Shown piece after piece: positions 16,198 through 23,703 of a stretch of 64,000 nt of DNA (within the stretch, counting starts at the first letter, position 1; every line of letters starts with the position of its first letter). Under the pieces are notes generated by a model. That model was given only the letters and a program-made list of their open reading frames with translations. It ran no database searches and had not been told where the DNA came from. The translations under genes were made by a program, and so were the position numbers. The stretch spans positions 1-64,000 of the forward strand of contig OY288164.1 of NCBI GenBank assembly GCA_958439195.1. Direction: 5' to 3'. The stretch is from an uncultured Paracoccaceae bacterium (GTDB lineage Bacteria > Pseudomonadota > Alphaproteobacteria > Rhodobacterales > Rhodobacteraceae).

Positions 16198-17063
16198 GCC
16201 TTGGTCGCGGGTTCGGTGTCTTCCTCTTCGTCGTCGACCCAAGTGCCATCGGCGCGCATCTGCGCCTCGCGCTTTTTTTCGATCCGGCGGATGAGGAAGA
16301 TGGAGACTTCGTAAAGGGGATAAATCGCAGCGAACATGATCATTTGCGACATAACGTCAGGCGGGGTGACAAGGGCGGCAACGACCAGGATCAGCACAAC
16401 GGCGTATTTGCGCATTCCAGCCAGACCGCGCGAGGTGATCAGCCCTGCCTTGCCCATAAGTGTAAGCAGGACGGGAAGCTGAAAGCAGACGCCGAAGGCC
16501 AGGACAAAGCCGGTGGTCAGCGACAGATACTGTTCCATCGAACCTTGGAACACGATGCCCGCGGGCGCATCGGTCGCCAGTTCGCCGGCGGCGGGATCAC
16601 CGCCGAAGTTCTGCTGGAAGTTCAGGAAGAAATCGAAGGCGATCGGCAGGACGACGTAATAGGCGAAGGCCGCGCCGATGAAGAACATGATGGGCGACGC
16701 AAGGAGGAATGGAAGAAATGCCTGTTTTTCCGTGCGATACAGGCCGGGGGCCACAAAGCGCCACATCTGGAAGGCGATCACCGGGAAAGACAGGGCAAAA
16801 CCGCCCAGAACAGAGATACGGACGGCGACGAAAAAGCCCTCTTGCAGCTTGATCAGGACAAGGCCGCAATCCTGCTGACGTTCGGCCAGCGCGTCACAGA
16901 TCGGGTGCGTCAGGAAATTGAAGATCGGGTTCCAGACGGTGAAGCACAACACCATTGCGACGATGAAGGCCGCAAGCGAATAAAGGATGCGATTGCGCAG
17001 TTCCGCCAGATGTTCGATCAGCGGGGCGGAACTGTCGTCGATGTCGTCCTGATGGGCGGTCAT
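16194..17063 (-). CDS. tatC: Twin-arginine translocase subunit TatC
   Basis: Core receptor of the Tat pathway, which exports folded proteins, 289 aa with six likely membrane segments. The N-terminal family motif is LIEHLAELRNRIL (about 18-30). The C-terminal tail is charged. It follows tatB by 1 bp and overlaps the DUF815 gene by 4 bp. Confidence 0.96.
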   Translation of the reverse strand: MTAHQDDIDDSSAPLIEHLAELRNRILYSLAAFIVAMVLCFTVWNPIFNFLTHPICDALAERQQDCGLVLIKLQEGFFVAVRISVLGGFALSFPVIAFQMWRFVAPGLYRTEKQAFLPFLLASPIMFFIGAAFAYYVVLPIAFDFFLNFQQNFGGDPAAGELATDAPAGIVFQGSMEQYLSLTTGFVLAFGVCFQLPVLLTLMGKAGLITSRGLAGMRKYAVVLILVVAALVTPPDVMSQMIMFAAIYPLYEVSIFLIRRIEKKREAQMRADGTWVDDEEEDTEPATKA

Positions 17064-17064
17064 T

Positions 17065-17796
17065 TCATTCCTTGCCGGTTTTGGCGGCAGCTTTTGCGGC
17101 GGTCTTTGGCTTGGTCACAGGTTTTGTCGCGGCCTTTGCGGAAGGCTTTGCCGGCGCATCGGATGCCGATTTGGCCGCAGGTTTGGCAGCCGCCGCCTTT
17201 TTGGCAGGTGGCGCGGTGTCAGCGGGCTTTGCAGCCTTGGATGCGGGCTTGGATTCGGGCTTGGCCGCCGGCATGGATGCGGGTTTTGCGGCGGATTGGG
17301 TGCCGGTTTGGGTTGCGGCACGCAGTTTTTCGGCGGTCTCGGTGGCCAAGGCCCGCCGCTCGGCCTGTTGCTGGGCAAGGGCGGTCGTGGCGGGGCCAAG
17401 GATTTTTGGTTCAGCCGTCACAACGGCGGGCGTTGCGGCGGCGGCTGCCGGGGTGGGCGGCATGGGTGGCGGCGTCAACGTGCGGGCGGCCGGTGGGGCG
17501 GTCGGTTTGGCCGCGTTCTTAAGCGGATCCCACTTTTCGAACCGGTCCGCGGCGCCTTTCATGGCATCCAGACCCATTGATTTCGGCGAGGTGACCTTTT
17601 TCAGGTCGCTCGCCACCTCATCCACCCCGGTATCCTTGGCGGCCTGTTCCATTGCGCGGGTGAAATCCCGCGCCATGCCGCGCGCCTTGGCCGTGAAGCG
17701 GCCCAATGTGCGGAACATGTCTGGCAGGTCTTTGGGGCCGATCACGATCAACGCGACCACCCCGATGACCAGCAATTCCGCCCAGCCGAAATCCAT
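17065..17796 (-). CDS. tatB: Twin-arginine translocase subunit TatB
   Basis: A 243-residue protein with one N-terminal membrane helix (about 4-21), the TatA/B hinge (GPKDLPDMFRTLGRF) and an amphipathic helix. TatB passes signal peptides from TatC to the pore. The C-terminal half (about 110-243) is a low-complexity Ala/Lys/Pro tail, longer than in E. coli TatB (171 aa). This is common in alphaproteobacteria. It lies between tatA and tatC. Confidence 0.94.
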   Translation of the reverse strand: MDFGWAELLVIGVVALIVIGPKDLPDMFRTLGRFTAKARGMARDFTRAMEQAAKDTGVDEVASDLKKVTSPKSMGLDAMKGAADRFEKWDPLKNAAKPTAPPAARTLTPPPMPPTPAAAAATPAVVTAEPKILGPATTALAQQQAERRALATETAEKLRAATQTGTQSAAKPASMPAAKPESKPASKAAKPADTAPPAKKAAAAKPAAKSASDAPAKPSAKAATKPVTKPKTAAKAAAKTGKE

Positions 17797-17831
17797 GCCT
17801 GTCTCTCCGTCCTATGCAAGCGGGTCCGGGA

Positions 17832-18089
17832 TCAGACCTTGTCCTTGTCGGCCACCGAGGTGGTCGATGCGGCGGTCGATGCTGCGGGCGATGCGGCGGG
17901 GGTCACGTCGCGGGCGACATCGGCGGCTTCGGCATCCAGTTCGGCCTTGCCGTCATTCACGCCCTTTTTGAACGCCGTGATGCCCTTGCCGACTTCGCCC
18001 ATCAGCGACGACACCTTGCCGCGCCCGAACAGCACCAAGACGACGACTGCGATCAGGATCAGGCCCATAGGGCCGATATTGTTGAACAT
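17832..18089 (-). CDS. tatA: Twin-arginine translocase subunit TatA
   Basis: Pore-forming Tat subunit of 85 aa from the ATG at 18089, supported by GGAG 6 nt upstream. The layout is an N-terminal membrane helix (about 4-20), the hinge FGRGKVSSLMGEVGKG, an amphipathic helix and a short Ala/Ser/Thr tail. It is the first gene of tatABC-DUF815. An in-frame extension upstream lacks TatA similarity. The promoter should lie in the 152 bp shared with the divergent YafY-type gene. Confidence 0.94.
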   Translation of the reverse strand: MFNNIGPMGLILIAVVVLVLFGRGKVSSLMGEVGKGITAFKKGVNDGKAELDAEAADVARDVTPAASPAASTAASTTSVADKDKV

Positions 18090-18200
18090 GGTCTGCTCCA
18101 TCCGTAGGGGCCACAGTTTGGCCCGATCCCCATTCTGACGGTGATGTTTAGGCCTGCTTTTCGCTGGCTTCAAAGGGGAATGGGGTTTTGTTTGCGGTCA

Positions 18201-18220
18201 ACTGACAGTATTTTGTCAGT
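18201..18220. promoter_or_regulatory. Operator ACTGACA-N6-TGTCAGT before first YafY-type gene
   Basis: A perfect inverted repeat with 7-bp arms and a 6-bp spacer lies 21 bp upstream of the regulator start. Its core CTGACA-N6-TGTCAG, with the same spacing, recurs at 18605-18622 before the monooxygenase-like gene. The repeated occurrence around one regulator gene points to that regulator's operator and to autoregulation. Confidence 0.75.
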
Positions 18221-18241
18221 AGCACCCAAGGGAACGGCGCG

Positions 18242-18598
18242 ATGAAACGGGATGATCGGCTATATGACCTGATCCAAATCATGCGGGACGGACGGCTGCA
18301 TACGGCGGCAGAGCTGGCGGCGGCGGTGGGCGTGTCCACCCGAACCGTCTGGCGCGACATGGCGGTCATGGCGCGAACCGGCCTTCCGGTCGAGGGGGAG
18401 CGGGGGTTGGGATATATCCTGCGGTCGCCCCTGATGCTGCCGCCCACATTGATGACGGCGGATGAACTGGAGGCGCTGGTCGAAGGGTTGCGCCATGTGG
18501 CCGAGGATGACGGCAACCCGCGCGCGCGGGCGGCGCGGGCGTTGCTGACCAAGGTGGCCACGCTGATGCCGCAGGCGGGGATCGAGGCCGATGGGTAG
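18242..18598 (+). CDS. Short YafY/DeoR-type helix-turn-helix regulator lacking WYL domain
   Basis: A 118-residue protein. The N-terminal winged helix-turn-helix (about 1-60, with ELAAAVGVSTRTVWRDM) is followed by a short linker, and the chain ends where a WYL ligand-binding domain would start in the full-length paralogue at 19058. The two align through most of their length, as in DRLYDLIQIMRDGRLHTA versus DRLFDLIQILRDGRLHTA, so they look like duplicates. It may be a naturally short repressor or a 3'-truncated copy. The operator pair on either side of it suggests it is functional. Confidence 0.8.
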   Translation: MKRDDRLYDLIQIMRDGRLHTAAELAAAVGVSTRTVWRDMAVMARTGLPVEGERGLGYILRSPLMLPPTLMTADELEALVEGLRHVAEDDGNPRARAARALLTKVATLMPQAGIEADG

Positions 18599-18604
18599 CG
18601 GTTG

Positions 18605-18622
18605 CTGACAGGGTGTTGTCAG
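18605..18622. promoter_or_regulatory. Second operator CTGACA-N6-TGTCAG before monooxygenase-like gene
   Basis: Same arms and spacer length as the site at 18201-18220. It begins 6 bp after the regulator stop codon and ends 53 bp before the next start. It makes the monooxygenase-like gene the probable target of the regulator. Confidence 0.75.
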
Positions 18623-18675
18623 TTGGACCGTGGCACGCAGGGGGCATCGAAACACCATCCATCAAGGAACCCCAG

Positions 18676-19026
18676 ATGCAAACGACTGCTTGTCCTGCCC
18701 CCACCGAGACAGCACAGAACCAAGCCACGGCCGTTGTGGAGGTGGTCGGTTTCCGGCTGATTGCGGGCTGTGATCCGGCCCGGTTTGCGAAGGCGGCGCG
18801 CGGGACGGAGACGCTGTTGCGCAACATGGCAGGGTTCCGGCGGCGGCGTCTGGTGCAGGCGGGCGATGGCATGTGGATAGATTGGGTTGAATGGACCGAC
18901 CTGGACGCAGCCCATGCCGCCGCCCAAAGCGTGGTGGCGGCACCGGAATTTGCGCCCTTCCTGGCGATGATCGACCCGGACAGCGTGACGATGCGGCATG
19001 ATGCCGTGATCGTGGCGATGGATTGA
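18676..19026 (+). CDS. Antibiotic-biosynthesis-monooxygenase-like small protein
   Basis: A 116-residue protein with the look of a dimeric alpha/beta-barrel domain. It has the strand VVEVVGFRLIAGCD, a helix with AKAARGTETLL and the strand RRRRLVQAGDGMWIDWVEWTD. Such proteins include quinone monooxygenases and many of unknown function; no cofactor motif is visible. The start at 18676 follows AAGGAACCCC. An operator matching the one before the upstream regulator precedes it. The gene lies between two YafY-type regulators and is likely their target. Confidence 0.65.
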   Translation: MQTTACPAPTETAQNQATAVVEVVGFRLIAGCDPARFAKAARGTETLLRNMAGFRRRRLVQAGDGMWIDWVEWTDLDAAHAAAQSVVAAPEFAPFLAMIDPDSVTMRHDAVIVAMD

Positions 19027-19057
19027 CGCCGCGCCCCTGCCCCGCCACGCTTTGCCC

Positions 19058-19738
19058 ATGCGCCGCACCGACCGCCTGTTCGACCTGATCCAGATCCTGC
19101 GCGATGGCCGCCTGCACACAGCGCGCGACATGGCGGAGCGGCTGGAAGTATCCACCCGGACGCTGTGGCGTGACATGGCCACGCTGATCGCCAGTGGACT
19201 GCCAGTCGAAAGCGAGCGGGGCGTGGGCTATATCCTGCGTGAGCCGATCACCTTGCCGCCGCTGACCCTGACGGAAGAGGAGACCGAGGCGCTGGCCGTT
19301 GCGATGCGGCTTTTGTCTGCTAGGGCAGATCCCAGCCTTGCCGGGGCGGCGCACAGTCTGGCGGCCAAGATCATGGCGGCCTTGCCGCCGTCACACCGGG
19401 AATATGCCGATCCTCCCGTGTGGATTTTTCCATCAGTTGAGGCGATGGCGGCGGCGCGGCATCTGCCTGATCTGCGCCGATCTATCCGGCTGCGTGAGGT
19501 GGTGCAGATCACCTATGTGGATGCGGACGGGGCGGCAAGCCTGCGCGATCTGCGCCCGCTGGTTCTGGAATTCTGGGGCCGGGTCTGGACGCTGGCCGCA
19601 TGGTGCGAGGCGCGGGATGATTTCCGGTGCTTTCGGGTGGATCGGATCGCGGCGGTGCGGCCCACAGGCCGGATTGCACCCGATGAGGCGGGCCGCGACC
19701 TTGCAACCTGGCGCAGGCGGATGTCGATCAGCGGCTGA
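19058..19738 (+). CDS. YafY-family regulator with WYL domain
   Basis: A 226-residue regulator with an N-terminal winged helix (MAERLEVSTRTLWRDM, about 26-41) and a C-terminal WYL effector domain (about 135-205). The YafY-type stretch RPLVLEFWGRVWTLAAWCE is clear. It is the full-length relative of the 118-residue protein at 18242. The ATG at 19058 is preferred; a TTG two codons earlier is possible. No CTGACA operator is seen before it, so it may be read through from the monooxygenase-like gene 31 bp upstream. Its last 11 bp overlap the convergent ABC ATPase gene. Confidence 0.88.
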   Translation: MRRTDRLFDLIQILRDGRLHTARDMAERLEVSTRTLWRDMATLIASGLPVESERGVGYILREPITLPPLTLTEEETEALAVAMRLLSARADPSLAGAAHSLAAKIMAALPPSHREYADPPVWIFPSVEAMAAARHLPDLRRSIRLREVVQITYVDADGAASLRDLRPLVLEFWGRVWTLAAWCEARDDFRCFRVDRIAAVRPTGRIAPDEAGRDLATWRRRMSISG

Positions 19739-20816
19739 CGGGAAAAACGAAACAGCGGTCACGGCGGATCATCAGCCAAAGCGCGGTGCCAGGTTTGGGC
19801 AGGAACACACCGGGGACCGAGGCGGTGAGGATCGAGCCGTCATGATCCATCCGAAAATCCACCAGGCTTTCGCGGCCCAGATAGCGAGCGCGTTGCAGGG
19901 TGCCGCGGGCGGGGGTGCCATCCTGTGCGGTTGGGTTGGGGCCGCGACCGGCGCGGTCGAAGTCGATCTTCAGGTGTTGGGGGCGGATGATGATTTCCAC
20001 CTCGGCGCCATCGGGGTAGCCGGGAGTGAGGAAGGCCCCAAAGGGTGTGTCGGTCAGTGCGCCGCGGCAGGTGCCACGGATGACGTTGATATCGCTGAAG
20101 AACGCGGCGGCGGCCTTGTCGACTGGGGCGTTGTAGATGTTATAGGGCGCGCCGCGTTGCACGATGCGGCCGTCGCGCATCAGGGCGATTTCATCGGCCA
20201 TGCGCATCGCCTCATCCGGTTCGTGGGTCACCAGAAGGACGGCGGCGCCTTCCTCTTTCAGCACCTCAAGCGTGGTGTCGCGGATGCCGTCACGCAGGCG
20301 GTTGTCCAGCCCGGAAAAGGGTTCGTCCATCAGCATCACCTTGGGGCGTGGGGCCAAGGCGCGGGCAAGGGCCACGCGCTGCTGTTCGCCACCCGAAAGC
20401 TGGTGCGGGTGTTTGGGGCCGTAGCCGGTGAGGTTGACGCGTTCCAGCAGTTCCTCCACCCGCCGCGCCTTTGCCGCGCGATCCCCTGTCAGACCGAAGG
20501 CGACGTTCTGCGCAACGGTCAGATGCGGGAAAAGGGCGAAATCCTGAAACATCAGGCCGACCGACCGCGATTCGGGCGGGACAAGGACACCGTCGCCGCA
20601 GACGGTGCGGCCATCGATGCGGATCGTGCCGGTATCGGGACGTTCCACCCCCGCGATCATCCGCAATGTCGTGGATTTACCGCAGCCAGAAGGGCCAAGA
20701 AGGCAGGTCACCTGCCCTGCGGCCACATCCAGCGACACATCATCCACCACCGGACGCCCGCCAAAGGACCGGGTCAGACCAGAGGCTGCAAGGCGCAAGG
20801 GCGTGCGTTCGGGCAT
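19728..20816 (-). CDS. ABC ATPase, FbpC-like (ferric/anion uptake type)
   Basis: A 362-residue ATPase with Walker A GPSGCGKST, signature LSGGEQQR and Walker B VMLMDEP. A C-terminal TOBE-like region (IIIRPQHLKIDF) resembles Fe3+ importer FbpC and related spermidine- or thiosulfate-type ATPases. No binding protein or permease gene is adjacent, so it must work with partners encoded elsewhere. The start at 20816 is chosen because similarity begins at LRLAASGLTRSFGG. Its 3' end overlaps the convergent regulator by 11 bp. Confidence 0.83.
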   Translation of the reverse strand: MPERTPLRLAASGLTRSFGGRPVVDDVSLDVAAGQVTCLLGPSGCGKSTTLRMIAGVERPDTGTIRIDGRTVCGDGVLVPPESRSVGLMFQDFALFPHLTVAQNVAFGLTGDRAAKARRVEELLERVNLTGYGPKHPHQLSGGEQQRVALARALAPRPKVMLMDEPFSGLDNRLRDGIRDTTLEVLKEEGAAVLLVTHEPDEAMRMADEIALMRDGRIVQRGAPYNIYNAPVDKAAAAFFSDINVIRGTCRGALTDTPFGAFLTPGYPDGAEVEIIIRPQHLKIDFDRAGRGPNPTAQDGTPARGTLQRARYLGRESLVDFRMDHDGSILTASVPGVFLPKPGTALWLMIRRDRCFVFPVSR

Positions 20817-20897
20817 GGTTTCCCAAGGAAATTGATCGGAAATGTCCCTAGCAGGCAGGCGACCGGGGGGCAAGCACCTGCGGCGCTGCGCAGCACG

Positions 20898-21677
20898 TCA
20901 GATCGTGGCGACCGTCTGGCCGCCATCCAGCAGGATGTTCTGACCGATGATGAAGCGCGCCTGTTGCGAACAAAGAAAGGCGCAGGCGGCCCCGAAATCA
21001 CCCGGATCCCCATAGCGGCGGGCGGGGATCGTGGCTTCGCGCCGGGCGCGGGCGGTGTCCATGTCGATACCTTCGGCCTTTACCACGCCGGCATCCAGTG
21101 CGGTGGCGCGGTCGGTGGCATGGATGCCAGGCAGCAGGTTGTTGATCGTTACGCCGTGCGGGGCAACCTGGCGCGAGGTTCCCGCGACAAAGCCGGTCAA
21201 TCCGGCGCGGGCGGTGTTGGACAGGCCGAGTTGCGGGATCGGAGCCTTGACCGATTGTGACGTGATGTTGACCACCCTGCCCCAGCCTTTTTCGATCATC
21301 CCCGGCAGCAGCGCCTGCATCAGCGCGATGGGGGTGAGCATGTTGCCGTCAATCGCGCGGATGAAATCGTCGCGGGTCCAGTCTGTCCACATGCCGGGCG
21401 GCGGGCCGCCGGCATTGGTCACAAGGATATCGGCACCCGATGCTGCATTCAGCACGCGGGCGCGGCCGTCTTCAGTGGTGATGTCGGCGGCGATGGTGGT
21501 GACGTTCACGTTGTGGCGGGCGCGGATGGCGGCGGCGGTGGCCTCCAGCGCGTCAGCGCCGCGGGCGTTCAGGATCAGATCGACCCCGGCTTCGGCCAGC
21601 GCCTCGGCGCAGCCCTTGCCCAGACCTTTGGACGAGGCGCAGACCAGCGCGCGTTTTCCTCTGATGCCAAGATCCAT
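20898..21677 (-). CDS. SDR-family oxidoreductase with substituted catalytic residues
   Basis: A 259-residue Rossmann protein of the short-chain dehydrogenase/reductase superfamily. The nucleotide-binding motif is variant (CASSKGLGKG, residues 13-22), but the NAG motif (residues 88-90) is normal. The usual Ser is Ser140, in NITS. The Tyr expected 13 residues later is Ser153, and the Lys expected at +4 is Arg157, within LSNTARAGL. The standard Tyr-Lys proton relay is therefore absent. A group of SDRs annotated as 3-oxoacyl-ACP reductase-like shares this SN-type pattern in my recollection, with unknown substrates. It lies 81 bp upstream of the orphan ABC ATPase gene on the same strand. Confidence 0.82.
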   Translation of the reverse strand: MDLGIRGKRALVCASSKGLGKGCAEALAEAGVDLILNARGADALEATAAAIRARHNVNVTTIAADITTEDGRARVLNAASGADILVTNAGGPPPGMWTDWTRDDFIRAIDGNMLTPIALMQALLPGMIEKGWGRVVNITSQSVKAPIPQLGLSNTARAGLTGFVAGTSRQVAPHGVTINNLLPGIHATDRATALDAGVVKAEGIDMDTARARREATIPARRYGDPGDFGAACAFLCSQQARFIIGQNILLDGGQTVATI

Positions 21678-21819
21678 GTCGGTTGCCCCTCTTGCTGCCA
21701 TGCACCCCAATGGGTAGCGCCCGATGTGAGGGGCAGCAAGGGCAAGCGGCATTTCTGGCCATTGGCGGGCCAGAAGCGGGCCAGTGGACGAGAGGCGCGG
21801 TTTGGGCTAATGCCGCGTC

Positions 21820-23418
21820 ATGCTGGACAATCGCCCCACCCTTCCGCCTGAAATCGCCCGTCGCCGGACGTTCGCCATCATTGCGCACCCGGATGCCGGC
21901 AAAACGACTTTGACCGAAAAATTCCTGCTGTTCGGCGGGGCGATCCAGATGGCGGGCCAGGTGCGCGCCAAGGGCGAGGCGCGGCGGACGCGATCAGATT
22001 TCATCAAGATGGAGCAGGAGCGCGGGATTTCCGTTTCCGCCAGCGCCATGTCGTTCGATTTCCGCAACTATCGGTTCAATCTGGTGGATACACCCGGCCA
22101 CAGCGATTTTTCCGAAGACACCTATCGCACGCTGACCGCCGTGGATTGCGCGGTGATGGTGATCGACGGGGCCAAGGGGGTGGAAAGCCAGACCCGAAAG
22201 CTGTTTGAAGTGTGCCGCCTGCGCGATCTGCCGATCCTGACCTTTTGCAACAAGATGGACCGAGAGGCGCGGGATACGTTCGAGATCATCGATGAAATTC
22301 AGGAAAATCTGGCCATCGACGTATCACCCGCAAGCTGGCCCATCGGTCAGGGGCGCGATTTTCTGGGCTGTTATGACATTCTGAATGACCGGCTGGAATT
22401 GATGGATCGGGCCGACCGGAACCGCGTGGCGGAAACCATCCAGATCAACGGGCTGGATGATCCGAAGCTGGCCGAGCATGTGCCCGCCGACCTGTTGGCC
22501 AAACTGCGCGACGAATTGGAAATGGCGCGCGAGTTGCTGCCCGCGTTCGACCGTGCGGCGCTGCTGAACGGGTCGATGACGCCGATCTGGTTCGGGTCGG
22601 CGATCAATTCCTTTGGTGTCAAGGAATTGATGGACGGGATCGGAAAATACGGCCCCGAACCGCAACCGCAACCAACCGCCACCCGCAAGGTGGCACCGGA
22701 AGAGCAGGCCGTGACCGGCGTGGTGTTCAAGGTGCAAGCCAACATGGACCCAAAGCACCGTGACCGGGTGGCGTTTGTGCGCCTTGCATCGGGCCATTTC
22801 GAGCGCGGGATGAAACTGCTGCATGTGCGGTCGAAAAAGCCGATGGCGGTGTCGAACCCGGTGCTGTTCCTTGCCGCCGACCGGGAGTTGGCAGAGGAGG
22901 CCTGGGCGGGTGATATCATTGGCATTCCGAACCACGGCCAGTTGCGCATCGGCGATGCGCTGACCGAGGGCGAGGCGCTGCGCTTTACCGGCATCCCATC
23001 CTTTGCGCCGGAGCTGCTGCAAGGGGTGCGGGCGGGCGATCCGATGAAGGCGAAGCATCTGGAAAAGGCGCTGATGCAATTCGCCGAGGAAGGGGCCGCC
23101 AAGGTGTTCAAGCCGATGATCGGGTCGGGATACATTGTCGGTGTCGTGGGGGCGTTGCAGTTCGAGGTTCTGGCCAGCCGGATCGAGCAGGAATACAGCC
23201 TGCCGGTTCGGTTCGAGGCGTCGCAATTCACCTCGGCCCGTTGGGTTTCGGGACCAAAGGATGAGGTGGAGCGGTTCGTGAACGTCAACAAGGGCCATAT
23301 TGCCACCGACAATGACGGCGACATGGTCTTTCTGACGCGGCTGAAATGGGACATCGACCGGGTGGAGCGGGATTATCCGCTGTTGCGGTTGACGGCGACG
23401 AAAGAGATGATGGTCTGA
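21820..23418 (+). CDS. prfC: Peptide chain release factor 3
   Basis: Translational GTPase of 532 aa that recycles RF1 and RF2 after termination. GTPase motifs are G1 AHPDAGKTT, G3 DTPGHSD and G4 NKMD, followed by the RF3-type domains II and III. Length matches the family (about 530). The gene is divergent from the SDR gene with 142 bp between starts. Confidence 0.96.
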   Translation: MLDNRPTLPPEIARRRTFAIIAHPDAGKTTLTEKFLLFGGAIQMAGQVRAKGEARRTRSDFIKMEQERGISVSASAMSFDFRNYRFNLVDTPGHSDFSEDTYRTLTAVDCAVMVIDGAKGVESQTRKLFEVCRLRDLPILTFCNKMDREARDTFEIIDEIQENLAIDVSPASWPIGQGRDFLGCYDILNDRLELMDRADRNRVAETIQINGLDDPKLAEHVPADLLAKLRDELEMARELLPAFDRAALLNGSMTPIWFGSAINSFGVKELMDGIGKYGPEPQPQPTATRKVAPEEQAVTGVVFKVQANMDPKHRDRVAFVRLASGHFERGMKLLHVRSKKPMAVSNPVLFLAADRELAEEAWAGDIIGIPNHGQLRIGDALTEGEALRFTGIPSFAPELLQGVRAGDPMKAKHLEKALMQFAEEGAAKVFKPMIGSGYIVGVVGALQFEVLASRIEQEYSLPVRFEASQFTSARWVSGPKDEVERFVNVNKGHIATDNDGDMVFLTRLKWDIDRVERDYPLLRLTATKEMMV

Positions 23419-23502
23419 CGGCGGTCTTATCGTCGTCAGGGCGGGTTTTCGGATCGGTTCACAGCAGGGTCTGGCATGGCCGGAGGGGATGGGTTGTGTT
23501 CT

Positions 23503-23559
23503 GGCCCAATCTTGGCCCCGCATGGCCCAGTCTTGGCCCAGTCTTGGCCCAGTCTTGGC
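23503..23559. repeat. 11-bp tandem repeat after prfC
   Basis: Three perfect copies of GGCCCAGTCTT (23524-23556) are preceded by one copy with a single change (23503-23513) and one degenerate 10-bp unit, and followed by the start of another. The array lies in the 285-bp gap between prfC and the helicase gene. No gene is seen there. The rest of the gap probably holds the helicase promoter and leader. Confidence 0.8.
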
Positions 23560-23703
23560 GGGTTAACCGTGCCAATCCTTGACCCCGCAAAGGATTTCCG
23601 CTATGGGCACCGCAGGTGGTGTGACCACCCTTGACGCCGGGACGCCCCGGACAGCAGCGTCCCTTCATCTTTGCGGGCCGAACCCGCAACTACAAGGACG
23701 CTT

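Noticed and set aside
19299..21260. 653-codon open frame on the plus strand
   Set aside because: It runs antisense across the YafY-type gene end, the ABC ATPase and the SDR gene, all with clear family motifs. Long antisense frames are expected at this G+C content.
22324..23523. 399-codon open frame on the minus strand
   Set aside because: It is antisense to prfC, whose GTPase motifs are unambiguous.
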